From Microbacterium bovistercoris (GTDB taxonomy: Bacteria > Actinomycetota > Actinomycetes > Actinomycetales > Microbacteriaceae): DNA of 44,676 nucleotides. The DNA lies in NCBI RefSeq assembly GCF_003387575.1, contig NZ_QUAB01000036.1, positions 1-44,676 of the forward strand, read 5' to 3'. Below, piece after piece: positions 23,101 to 29,463 of the stretch (positions are counted from its first letter, which is position 1; the number at the start of each line of letters is the position of its first letter). The notes below the pieces were generated by a model. That model ran no database searches, was not told where the DNA came from, and was given only the letters and a program-made list of their open reading frames with translations. A program made the position numbers and the translations under genes.

Positions 23101-23796
23101 TCATCGGGCCGGCGCGATCACGGTCGCGTCCGTGGGGTCAACGGTGCGAGAGTTGTTGACTTTCCTGTCGACAACGTACTGGGTGATCGTGGATGCCACG
23201 TCCGCTGACCCCATTTCGAGCATGGCCAGCATGTCGTCGCGTCCACTTCGGTCCAGCTTCACCGGTTCGAGCCAGGCTTCTAACGCGTCGCCGGTGAGGA
23301 ACGCTGGCATTCGGTCGTGCACCTCGCCGCCTGCGTCGCGCGCCTCCCGGGTGACGACGGCCATGCACCGCGACCGTTCGCCGTTCGGCAGCTCCATCGA
23401 CCAGGTGAGCCCAGCGGCGGAGAGTAGCCCGTCGCCGTGGAGGAAGTGCGGGGTCTTGTCGCCCTTCTCGCCCGTCCATTCGAAGTAGCCGCGCATCGGG
23501 ACCACGCAGCGAGCAGCGGTGAATGCCGGCGCCCAGAACCCCGTCGCCAGCTTCTCCATTCGCGCGTTGATCACCGGCGCACCACGGCGCATGTTCTTCG
23601 GCTTCTCCCAGTCCCACCGCACCAGCTCCAGGAAGCGTCCCTCGCCTCGATCCCGGACGATCACCGCGTCATCGGTCGGCGCGATCGAGTACGAGCCGTG
23701 GAAGTCCTTCCACCAGTCCTCCGGCTTCCCACCTTCGGCGACGTACTCCCGGATCAGCTCGTCCGTGTCTGCGTCCATCGCGAATCTGCCGCACAT
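23101..23796 (-). CDS. SRAP/YedK family SOS-associated DNA-protein crosslinking protein
   Basis: This 231-aa protein matches the HMCES/YedK family, which covalently caps abasic sites in single-stranded DNA. The invariant catalytic Cys2 (MCGRF) is present, as are the Asn in PVINARME, the Glu in GYFEWTG and the His in EVHDRMP. The length is normal. Lying in an operon whose promoter region contains a LexA-type box (24774-24789), it is probably induced on DNA damage, when the satellite is expected to excise and replicate. It could be host-derived cargo. Confidence 0.92.
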   Translation of the reverse strand: MCGRFAMDADTDELIREYVAEGGKPEDWWKDFHGSYSIAPTDDAVIVRDRGEGRFLELVRWDWEKPKNMRRGAPVINARMEKLATGFWAPAFTAARCVVPMRGYFEWTGEKGDKTPHFLHGDGLLSAAGLTWSMELPNGERSRCMAVVTREARDAGGEVHDRMPAFLTGDALEAWLEPVKLDRSGRDDMLAMLEMGSADVASTITQYVVDRKVNNSRTVDPTDATVIAPAR

Positions 23797-23805
23797 TCTC
23801 GGAGC

Positions 23806-24396
23806 CTACGCTGACGACTTGCTTGTTCTCATGACCCGTTGAGCCTCTCGGTGAGTCTTAGCTGCTTCGGTCCACTCGACAAGCCTCTCAACGTCATCGA
23901 GAGTGACCTGATCCGCATCCTGCCCCCTGAAGGCGGCCATGGCTATTTCTCTTCCCAACTCGAATAGCCAGGAGATGTAGCCGTCAAAGTCGAACGGCGA
24001 CACGGCCAAGACCTGGTAGTCGTTTACGGCGTCCAGTATTAGCCGTAGCCTTTGCCGCGTGCTGGCGTCCGTGATCCTGTCGACGCCGTGACGAAGCTGC
24101 ATCTCGATCGTTTCTAGCCAGGCGTCCTCGAACACGAACTCGAGGGGCGGGCCGCCAACGGCAGCGTCCTTCAAAACGTGATGTCGAACTTTGTTCAGTT
24201 CAGTCAAGAACGCATCAGCGACCTCTGCCAGTATCTCTCGCTGTCGGTTGTCCGTCTCCCTGTCGAACTTCAGTTGCTCACGATCATCCGTGCGCCTTTC
24301 CCTGATGTGCGCGATCAGGAGGGCGCCGCCAGTAGTGACGATGACACTTACGAGGGAGATCGCGGCGCCCAAGACCAACGTGATGGATGGATCCAT
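23806..24396 (-). CDS. membrane-anchored helical protein, cargo operon (element 2)
   Basis: This 196-aa protein has one N-terminal membrane segment (ITLVLGAAISLVSVIVTTGGALLIAHI) followed by a charged helical cytoplasmic domain. Start 24396 is chosen at ATG; a GTG at 24412-24414 overlapping the previous stop is an alternative. It sits ten bases after the 111-aa gene. No family assigned. Confidence 0.6.
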   Translation of the reverse strand: MDPSITLVLGAAISLVSVIVTTGGALLIAHIRERRTDDREQLKFDRETDNRQREILAEVADAFLTELNKVRHHVLKDAAVGGPPLEFVFEDAWLETIEMQLRHGVDRITDASTRQRLRLILDAVNDYQVLAVSPFDFDGYISWLFELGREIAMAAFRGQDADQVTLDDVERLVEWTEAAKTHREAQRVMRTSKSSA

Positions 24397-24406
24397 GAGC
24401 GTGATA

Positions 24407-24742
24407 CTACGCACCTTCAGTCATCTGAATAGCGTTGCCCCACACCCAGCAGCGGAACATCTGCCCGTCCAGGCCGCGGAACTCGATCCCCGCCGCTGAT
24501 GGTGTCGACCGGACCACCTTCGCGTCTACCCGGATCGACTCGGCCCCAAACCTCACCCATGCCTTTACTCGGCGCTGCAACGCGTACGGGTACACCGTCA
24601 GCGGAACGTTCTTCAGATCAAGCTCACGCTCGGTGAGCGACTGCAGCGCGCCGCGTTTAGAGGCCGCGGTGACGGACCGCTCCTGCATCTCCCTGTCTAG
24701 GGTCGCCTGACGGCGAGCTGACGGGTTCCCCAACGCCGGCAT
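24407..24742 (-). CDS. hypothetical protein, first gene of the cargo operon (element 2)
   Basis: This 111-aa protein has a basic helical N-terminus and a C-terminal small beta domain (VRFGAESIRVDAKVVRSTPSA...FRCWVWGNAI). A strong ribosome binding site GGAGGAAGG precedes ATG 24742. It is the first gene of the five-gene minus operon and lies 30 bases from the LexA-type box. No family recognised. Confidence 0.6.
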   Translation of the reverse strand: MPALGNPSARRQATLDREMQERSVTAASKRGALQSLTERELDLKNVPLTVYPYALQRRVKAWVRFGAESIRVDAKVVRSTPSAAGIEFRGLDGQMFRCWVWGNAIQMTEGA

Positions 24743-24773
24743 CCTTCCTCCGGCCGAGACGAGCTAGCAAGAA

Positions 24774-24789
24774 TCGAACATGTGTTCTA
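24774..24789. promoter_or_regulatory. LexA-type SOS box
   Basis: TCGAACATGTGTTCTA contains GAAC-N4-GTTC at 24776-24787, the actinobacterial LexA consensus core. It lies in the 59-base gap between divergent genes, so LexA could control both the SRAP-containing operon and the DUF6504-like gene. Confidence 0.75.
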
Positions 24790-24801
24790 CTCTCTTAACT
24801 C

Positions 24802-25065
24802 ATGGTAACCAAGATCATCGAACAGCCAGTAACCATATGGATGGCCAACGACATCCCGGCGCGCATGGTCTATGCAGGGCACCGCTGGCGCGTCACAGAC
24901 ACCCCCACGCGACTGCGAGAGTCGATCTGGTCAGCCGTCACCGACGAACACCATCGCGGCCTCTATGGGTGGCGATTCCAGGGCACGAACGAGGCCGGAG
25001 AGTCGATGGTGTTCGACGTGTACCGCGGCGAGGACGGTTGGCACGTTCACCGCGCATACGACTGA
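24802..25065 (+). CDS. DUF6504-like small protein, probably SOS-regulated
   Basis: This 87-aa protein resembles the DUF6504 family found beside actinobacterial imuA/imuB/dnaE2 mutagenesis genes. Key features are PVTIWMANDIPARMVYAGHRWRV at the start, RESIW, and GWHVHRAYD at the end. The ATG lies only 15 bases after the LexA box, so the mRNA may have almost no leader. With SRAP in the divergent operon this makes a DNA-damage gene pair. The family call is from recalled motif pattern, not a search. Confidence 0.6.
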   Translation: MVTKIIEQPVTIWMANDIPARMVYAGHRWRVTDTPTRLRESIWSAVTDEHHRGLYGWRFQGTNEAGESMVFDVYRGEDGWHVHRAYD

Positions 25066-25077
25066 CGGTCCCGCAAA

Positions 25078-25794
25078 ATGGCGGTTCAGGGCATGATGGG
25101 ATCCGTGCCTGATACTCGACCTACCGCCATCGTCTACGTTGATGGGTTCAACCTGTACAAGGGGCAGTTGGAGAGCAAGCCGGAGAATAAGTGGGTCAAT
25201 CTGGTTGGGCTATTCGATGACGTATTGAATAAGTACGATGTCGCGCACGTTCACTACTTCACTGCGCGCATCAAAGGACGTATGACACCTCAGGACCCGC
25301 AGGCCCCTGATCGTCAAGACACGTACATTCGAGCCCTGCGCACCCTAGCGCGTATTACGGTGCACGATGATTCTCTGTTTACCGTCCACCACGGAAACGC
25401 ACGAGAATACGTTGATGGCAAAGAGCGCCCCCCGCTGACCTATCACCACGTGTACAAGGTGCAGGAGAAGGGGTCCGACGTGAAGCTTGCTACGCAGTTG
25501 CTCATGGATGCGATGGATCGCCTCGCGGACGCCTATGTGGTGGTCTCGTCGGACTCGGACCTGGCGCACCCCATGCGCGTTGCTATTGAGCGATTTGGCG
25601 CGCGAGTAGGGGTTATCTATCCGAGAGACGCGCAGACGCGACTCTTTACAACCAGCGGCATCGCATTCAGTCTCTATCTGCGGCCAAACCTCGTGGCGCG
25701 CAACCAACTGCCGGACATCGTCCACACGGCGAAGAGGCCGGTGCGCCGCCCAGGCGTGTGGCAAAAGCAAAGCCCCGCCGAAGCGGGGCCTTGA
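25078..25794 (+). CDS. NYN domain protein (PIN-like putative RNase)
   Basis: This protein is up to 238 aa with the NYN/LabA PIN-like fold. The first acidic motif is IVYVDGFNLY and the second is VVVSSDSDLAHPM; GARVGVIYP follows. These Asp residues would bind metal for RNA cleavage. The start is uncertain: ATG 25078, 25093, 25096 or GTG 25104 are in frame and none has a strong ribosome binding site. The stop codon lies right after the terminator hairpin 25772-25789. GC is lower than in surrounding genes. NYN proteins occur in RNA decay and in some defence islands; the role here is open. Confidence 0.8.
   Translation: MAVQGMMGSVPDTRPTAIVYVDGFNLYKGQLESKPENKWVNLVGLFDDVLNKYDVAHVHYFTARIKGRMTPQDPQAPDRQDTYIRALRTLARITVHDDSLFTVHHGNAREYVDGKERPPLTYHHVYKVQEKGSDVKLATQLLMDAMDRLADAYVVVSSDSDLAHPMRVAIERFGARVGVIYPRDAQTRLFTTSGIAFSLYLRPNLVARNQLPDIVHTAKRPVRRPGVWQKQSPAEAGP
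25772..25789 (+). terminator. terminator overlapping NYN gene 3' end
   Basis: GCCCCGC-CGAA-GCGGGGC is a 7-bp stem with a stable tetraloop, placed inside the last codons of the NYN gene and followed by CTTGAG. Confidence 0.5.
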
Positions 25795-25860
25795 GCCTGA
25801 TCCAGAGGAACAGGGGTTGTAGCTCAAAGTGTAGCAGTACGGCGTCGGCGTTGCATCCGC

Positions 25861-26028
25861 TCAGCTGCCATGGAGGCTTGGGCCGTCGAAGTCCGTGGGT
25901 ACGGCTATGTCGTCCGGGACGTGCTCAAGGTGACCGCAGGCGGGGCATTGCCATCCTCCTGGAACGTCGCGCATGACCACGTCGTCCTCAGGGCAGTGAG
26001 GCTGCGCGCCAGCATCCAGATCATCCAT
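25861..26028 (-). CDS. small zinc-ribbon protein on the minus strand (element 2)
   Basis: This 55-aa acidic frame reads HCPEDDVVMRDVPGGWQCPACGH in the middle, i.e. His/Cys then CPAC with beta-ribbon spacing, and keeps good codon use throughout. It fills most of the gap between the NYN gene and the HTH gene at 26083. Its start faces the HTH gene, so the two may share a divergent promoter. The ribosome binding site is weak. Supported by composition and motif only. Confidence 0.45.
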   Translation of the reverse strand: MDDLDAGAQPHCPEDDVVMRDVPGGWQCPACGHLEHVPDDIAVPTDFDGPSLHGS

Positions 26029-26082
26029 GGTGCGAGCCTAAACGCTCCGGAGACCGTCCGCTCCGCCCCGTATCGTGGCCCC

Positions 26083-26388
26083 ATGGCAGAGCTGGACCAA
26101 CTTGAGACGATGTTCAGACAGATCGTTCGTGACGAACTCATGAACGCGCTGGTGGCGCGCATGGATGCCCAGCAGATCAGTCCTCGAGACGAGCGTGGAA
26201 GGGCGCCCGCGGTGCGGGACAAACGCGGGTTCACTGTTGCGGAAGCAGCCTTGTATCTCGGCATCTCCGAATGGGTGCTGCGCTGCGAGGTCCGGGAGAA
26301 CCGTCTTGCGGCGAGAAAGCGCGGCACGACGCTGCTTTTTGACAGGGCTGAACTCGACCGCTACTTCGACTCCCTCCCGGAGCGCTGA
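26083..26388 (+). CDS. HTH_17 excisionase-like protein with N-terminal coiled coil, copy 1
   Basis: This 101-aa protein has residues 1-30 forming an amphipathic helix (LDQLETMFRQIVRDELMNAL), then an HTH_17 unit (FTVAEAALYLGISEWVLRCE...LLFDRAELDRYF). ATG 26083 is chosen over the much longer upstream frame because the two downstream paralogues start at the same point of the helix. It is one of three similar genes next to the right attachment site. Confidence 0.65.
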   Translation: MAELDQLETMFRQIVRDELMNALVARMDAQQISPRDERGRAPAVRDKRGFTVAEAALYLGISEWVLRCEVRENRLAARKRGTTLLFDRAELDRYFDSLPER

Positions 26389-26407
26389 CCTGACGTACTC
26401 TTCCGCC

Positions 26408-26707
26408 GTGGACGACTCTGAGCGACTTGAGCAGATGATCCGACGAGTAGTCAGGGAGGAACTGGCGGCGGCATCCGCGCGAAGAACCAACTCGCGAAGC
26501 TTAACGACCGACGAGCTTGCATCCCCCGAGTACTTGAACTGTCATCCCGACACAGTCCGAGCGAAGGCTAGGCGCGGTGACATCCCGTTCTTCAAGGTCG
26601 GCACCGAGTACCGGTTCGACTGGGAGGACGTGAAGAAGGCTCTCACGCCCGAGAAGGTCGACCCGTGGATCAACCCGCGCAGCCGGCAAGCAAGAAGGCC
26701 CCGCTAG
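26408..26707 (+). CDS. HTH_17 excisionase-like protein with N-terminal coiled coil, copy 2
   Basis: This 99-aa protein starts at GTG 26408. It has the same plan as its neighbour: helix SERLEQMIRRVVREELAAA, then LTTDELASPEYLNCHPDTVRAK and the wing IPFFKVGTEYRFDWEDVKKAL. The start is 19 bases after the previous stop, so the two are probably co-transcribed. The 3' end overlaps the convergent third gene by four bases. Confidence 0.65.
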   Translation: MDDSERLEQMIRRVVREELAAASARRTNSRSLTTDELASPEYLNCHPDTVRAKARRGDIPFFKVGTEYRFDWEDVKKALTPEKVDPWINPRSRQARRPR

Positions 26708-26991
26708 CTCTTGGATTGGTTGATGTACGCCTGGATGTCGACGAGGTCGTAAAAGATCCTGGTGCCCCGCTTCACGTGCCGGGGGCCGACCATCTTGTAC
26801 CGCCAGTCGGCGAGGGTCTGAACCTCGACGCGGAGGATTGCGCCGGCTTCGGCGGGGGTGAGCAGCGGGCTCGTCGGTTCGGCGGCTTCGACCCGGCAGA
26901 GCTGTTGCAAGTCGCTTCTCAGCTCAGCGGCAACCTGCTTTGCCACACGCGAAACAAGCTCATCAATCAGAGCGTCAAAACTCGTAGTCAT
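26704..26991 (-). CDS. HTH_17 excisionase-like protein with N-terminal coiled coil, copy 3
   Basis: This 95-aa minus-strand protein has helix TSFDALIDELVSRVAKQVAA, then LLTPAEAGAILRVEVQTLADWR and the wing PRHVKRGTRIFYDLVDIQAYI. Start MTTSF at 26991 is preferred to an upstream ATG at 27021 that would run into the arm sites. It points away from attR and its promoter must overlap the arm-site region (27015-27039), as expected for a factor that senses or controls excision. Confidence 0.65.
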   Translation of the reverse strand: MTTSFDALIDELVSRVAKQVAAELRSDLQQLCRVEAAEPTSPLLTPAEAGAILRVEVQTLADWRYKMVGPRHVKRGTRIFYDLVDIQAYINQSKS

Positions 26992-27014
26992 GGAACTCAG
27001 CGTTCCGCATGCCG

Positions 27015-27039
27015 TGGACACACCATGGACACATGGACC
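27015..27039. repeat. integrase arm-type sites, element 2 right
   Basis: TGGACACA occurs at 27015-27022 and 27026-27033 (11-base spacing), plus a third partial TGGACC at 27034. It is the right-hand counterpart of 12375-12393. A perfect palindrome GCGGAATTCCGC lies downstream near 27097-27108. Confidence 0.6.
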
Positions 27040-27141
27040 CGAAGAACATGGGTGATCTGCCGTGATTGACAGTGGTTGTGGAACCGCGTAATTCCGCGGA
27101 ATTCCGCCGATCCCGCCCTACTCGCGAGGGTGGGCAGGAGA

Positions 27142-27165
27142 GTTCAAATCCCACCGTCACCGCCA
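27142..27165. repeat. att core, right end of element 2 (attR)
   Basis: An exact 24-base copy of the tRNA-Ser 3' end. The DNA to its right (terminator at 27169) is probably the original downstream flank of the tRNA gene. Confidence 0.9.
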
Positions 27166-27168
27166 ACT

Positions 27169-27207
27169 GATCAGGACCCCCGAGATGCAGTCTCGGGGGT
27201 CCTGATC
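27169..27207 (+). terminator. original tRNA-Ser terminator, now displaced
   Basis: A perfect 17-bp stem (27169-27185 with 27191-27207), a 5-base loop and GTTTC lie directly after attR. It is probably the native tRNA-Ser terminator pushed about 22 kb away by the two insertions. Confidence 0.75.
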
Positions 27208-27243
27208 GTTTCACGGAGACGTCAGGCGGAGTGGCCGCGAGGG

Positions 27244-27267
27244 ACTCAAATTCCACCGTCACCGCCA
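27244..27267. repeat. degenerate fourth att-like copy
   Basis: This matches 21 of 24 bases of the att core, with 15 matching bases in a row ending CCGCCA. It lies 78 bases beyond attR. It is a likely relic of an older integration or of a partly duplicated tRNA-Ser 3' end. Confidence 0.6.
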
Positions 27268-27297
27268 ATGTGATGTCTCAGGAGCCGTTCCTGCGAT

Positions 27298-28677
27298 CTA
27301 CAGAGTCAGCAGCCCCCACGGCACGGCCGCGATCGCGAGCAGCCCGGTGCACGCGATGACGATTGCTGCGCGCACCGCGCCCCACCCGTGCAGCGGTCGC
27401 CGGACCCAACCGGCCACCGCGACCGCCGCCGCGGCAAGCGCCGTCACGACAGCGAGCTGCAGCAACAGCCATGCCAGTGGTCGCTCGGCCACGACCGGCC
27501 CGAGCGAACCCTCTGCGCCGGTGGCGAGCACCCACCCCGCTACCAGGACGGCCCCCATTGCGCCGAGCGCGCCGGATGCTGTGGCGACTCTGAGCGGAAC
27601 GGCCAGAGGCGGCCTGCCGCGTACCCCGCGAAACCGCCGGATGAGCGCGGTGAGCGGGTAGGCCGCGAAGCCGCTGAGTGCAGCCAGCAACAGCCCGATC
27701 GGCAGCAGCGGAGCAGATTGCGGCGCCAGCGTCGGCACGACGTCGGCTGCCGCGGCAGGAGCCTCCCAGGGGCAGGACGACGCCCTGGCGTGGTCCGTCA
27801 TCCACTGCGCGGTGAACCGGAGTGGCTCTTCGGCGAGATCGCCCGAGGCGAAGCCGTCCGCGGAGTCTCGGAACTCGTGATCCACGTCCGGCACGGTGCA
27901 TGCCCGCGAGTCGGCTGCGAGCTCGGATTCGAACACGCGGGCGCTCGCGCCTGCGGGCGTGGAACGGTCGTGCTCGGCGAGCAGCACCAGCGCCGGTACT
28001 TCGAGTCGGCGCAGCAAGGGCACCGGGTCGTGCATTGCTTCGGGGAAGAGCCCGGTCGCCACCGCGATGCGCACGACGTTCTCTCCGAGTGCCGTGCAGA
28101 AGCGTGCCGCGAACCCGGTGTGCCCCAGGTACTCGCAGTTGCTCCACGCCTGCGATTCGGCCGGCGTGAAGCCGGAGGCGCCGGTCATCACGACGAATCG
28201 GATCTCGGGATGCCGCGCCGCGGCGAGCGGGGCGACCCAGCCGCCCTCGCTGTGCCCCCACACACCGGCACGCGCCGGGTCGACGTCGTCGCGCCCGGTG
28301 AGCGCGCGGAGCCCGGCTGCTGCATCGTCGGCCAGTTGTTCGTACGATCGCTCGAGCATCGAGTAGCCATCTCGACGCTTGTCGTAGATGAGGGTGACGA
28401 TTCCGGCGGTCGCGAACGCCTTCGCCTCGGCGAGGTACTCGTCTCTCGTGCGGGGCCCGGCGCCCGCGATGATCACGACCGCCGGATGCGGGCCCGGACT
28501 GGCCGGCACGAGCACGGTTCCGGAGAGGTGTTCGCCGTCGTTGACGAATCCGACCGACTCCGTCAGATAGCCGGTGTGCGCCTGTGCGGCAGCGGGAGCC
28601 GGGGCGGATCCGAGCGGCAGAGTGACCGCTAGGGCGGCCAGCAGGGTGAGGAAGAGCCTGCGAGCGATGCGCAGCAT
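27298..28677 (-). CDS. secreted/membrane alpha/beta hydrolase with C-terminal membrane domain
   Basis: This 459-aa protein has an N-terminal signal sequence (RIARRLFLTLLAALAVTLPLG, then APAAAQA) and an alpha/beta hydrolase domain (residues about 50-290). The nucleophile elbow is GHSEGG, the oxyanion region VVIIAGAGPRTRDE, and the His is in VPDVDHEF. About four hydrophobic helices follow in the C-terminal 150 residues. The fold predicts an extracytoplasmic esterase, dienelactone hydrolase-like enzyme or peptidase; the substrate is unknown. The start at 28677 precedes the signal helix, with GGAAGG about 13 bases upstream. The gene is the first host gene to the right of the islands. Confidence 0.8.
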   Translation of the reverse strand: MLRIARRLFLTLLAALAVTLPLGSAPAPAAAQAHTGYLTESVGFVNDGEHLSGTVLVPASPGPHPAVVIIAGAGPRTRDEYLAEAKAFATAGIVTLIYDKRRDGYSMLERSYEQLADDAAAGLRALTGRDDVDPARAGVWGHSEGGWVAPLAAARHPEIRFVVMTGASGFTPAESQAWSNCEYLGHTGFAARFCTALGENVVRIAVATGLFPEAMHDPVPLLRRLEVPALVLLAEHDRSTPAGASARVFESELAADSRACTVPDVDHEFRDSADGFASGDLAEEPLRFTAQWMTDHARASSCPWEAPAAAADVVPTLAPQSAPLLPIGLLLAALSGFAAYPLTALIRRFRGVRGRPPLAVPLRVATASGALGAMGAVLVAGWVLATGAEGSLGPVVAERPLAWLLLQLAVVTALAAAAVAVAGWVRRPLHGWGAVRAAIVIACTGLLAIAAVPWGLLTL

Positions 28678-28744
28678 GGGATGGATATCCTTCCAGTGGA
28701 GATGGTTCGCAGCGTCCGCGGTCTCCGCGGCCGATTCCGTCTTC

Positions 28745-28778
28745 GCCGGGTTGTCGAGCGGCAACTCGACAACCCGGC
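28745..28778 (-). terminator. terminator after the 28785 gene
   Basis: A 14-bp perfect stem (28745-28758 with 28765-28778) lies directly downstream of the minus-strand gene ending at 28785. Confidence 0.65.
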
Positions 28779-28784
28779 ACTTCT

Positions 28785-29039
28785 TCAGTCGACGACCGTG
28801 AGCGCCTTCTCGATGGCGGCGAGTCGATCGGCGACGCGGGTGAGCGTCGGGTCGAGGTCGCGAAGCTGTGCGGCCAGCGCCTCCTGCGACGCGACAGCGC
28901 GCTCAGCGAGGGCGCGGTACTCGGTGTCGCGAACGATCGCGTACTTCGCCCGGCGGGTGGCGGCGAGCTGCCACACGATGATCGCGACGATCGCGAGCGT
29001 GGTGACGGCCGCGACGAGCACGAGGGGCAGGTTATCCAT
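28785..29039 (-). CDS. small membrane protein with coiled coil
   Basis: This 84-aa protein has one N-terminal membrane helix (LPLVLVAAVTTLAIVAIIVWQL) and a cytoplasmic helical tail rich in Ala, Glu and Leu (YRALAERAVASQEALAAQLRDL). It overlaps the upstream ArsR-type gene by 8 bases, so it is its operon partner and probable target. In related bacteria, padR/arsR-plus-small-membrane-protein pairs of this kind are common but uncharacterised. Confidence 0.7.
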   Translation of the reverse strand: MDNLPLVLVAAVTTLAIVAIIVWQLAATRRAKYAIVRDTEYRALAERAVASQEALAAQLRDLDPTLTRVADRLAAIEKALTVVD

Positions 29040-29355
29040 GGTCGTCGTCCTTTCGGTCGGTGAGCGTCGTCGTGGCGCGCGCGACGGCGTCGGGGTCGAG
29101 ACGGATCTCGAAGGGTTGAACGCTGTAGTAGTTCATCGCCGTTCCTTGTTCTGAGAGCCGCAGCTCCGATGCGACGAGTCCCGCCGCCTCGAGACGACGC
29201 AGGTGCACCTGCAGCAACGGCCGGCTGATCCCGATCTCACGAGCGAGAGCGCTCACATAGGTGGGCGCTTTCGTCAGCGACGCGAGGATCCGCATGCGGT
29301 GCGGATTCGCCAATGTCGAGAGGACGACCAGGAGCTGGTCGCCGGTGGGTTCCAT
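29032..29355 (-). CDS. ArsR-family winged-helix regulator
   Basis: This 107-aa winged helix protein has VVLSTLANPHRMRILASL, then the recognition region VSALAREIGISRPLLQVHLRRLEAAGLV. It lacks the CVC metal-binding motif of the classical ArsR/SmtB proteins, so the ligand is unknown. Start ATG 29355 follows AAGGAG. Two TTGCA-N2-TGCAA palindromes right upstream suggest it represses its own operon. Confidence 0.8.
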   Translation of the reverse strand: MEPTGDQLLVVLSTLANPHRMRILASLTKAPTYVSALAREIGISRPLLQVHLRRLEAAGLVASELRLSEQGTAMNYYSVQPFEIRLDPDAVARATTTLTDRKDDDHG

Positions 29356-29367
29356 CAAAGTCACTCC

Positions 29368-29399
29368 TTGCATGTGCAAATGAAAGCTTGCACCTGCAA
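29368..29399. promoter_or_regulatory. twin operator upstream of ArsR-type gene
   Basis: TTGCATGTGCAA (29368-29379) and TTGCACCTGCAA (29388-29399) are two TTGCA-N2-TGCAA palindromes exactly 20 bases apart, on one face of the helix. They are likely bound by the regulator encoded next door. Confidence 0.65.
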
Positions 29400-29463
29400 G
29401 GCGTGCCTGTCAAGAGGTTCGCGAATGCCGACGCCCTCCGAACAGCGCAACTAGTCTCTAACC

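Larger units (their letters stand above)
12281..27165. mobile_element. integrated element 2: tape-measure-encoding phage satellite-like island
   Basis: This 14.9-kb island lies between two 24-base copies of the tRNA-Ser 3' end. The left end mirrors element 1: integrase and repressor on the minus strand, excisionase, small proteins, the conserved 138-aa protein and a replication ATPase. Then come four small genes, a 981-aa tape measure protein, a helical protein, and a cargo block with a LexA-boxed gene pair, SRAP, NYN and four further small DNA-binding or zinc proteins. No head, terminase, portal, tail tube, baseplate or lysis genes are visible. It is read as a satellite; a reduced prophage is the main alternative. 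Confidence 0.75.

Noticed and set aside
25812..25858. tRNA-like 5' half after the NYN gene (GTTGTAGCTCAAAGTGTAGCA)
   Set aside because: The D-arm look is weak and there is no anticodon stem, T arm or acceptor partner. Treated as chance, or at best a fragment.
5379..27165. A complete prophage
   Set aside because: Three exact att cores split it into two islands, and terminase, portal, protease, tail tube, baseplate and lysis genes are absent.
5379..27165. Integrative conjugative element
   Set aside because: No relaxase, FtsK/Tra-type translocase or conjugation genes; capsid and tape measure genes point to phage biology instead.
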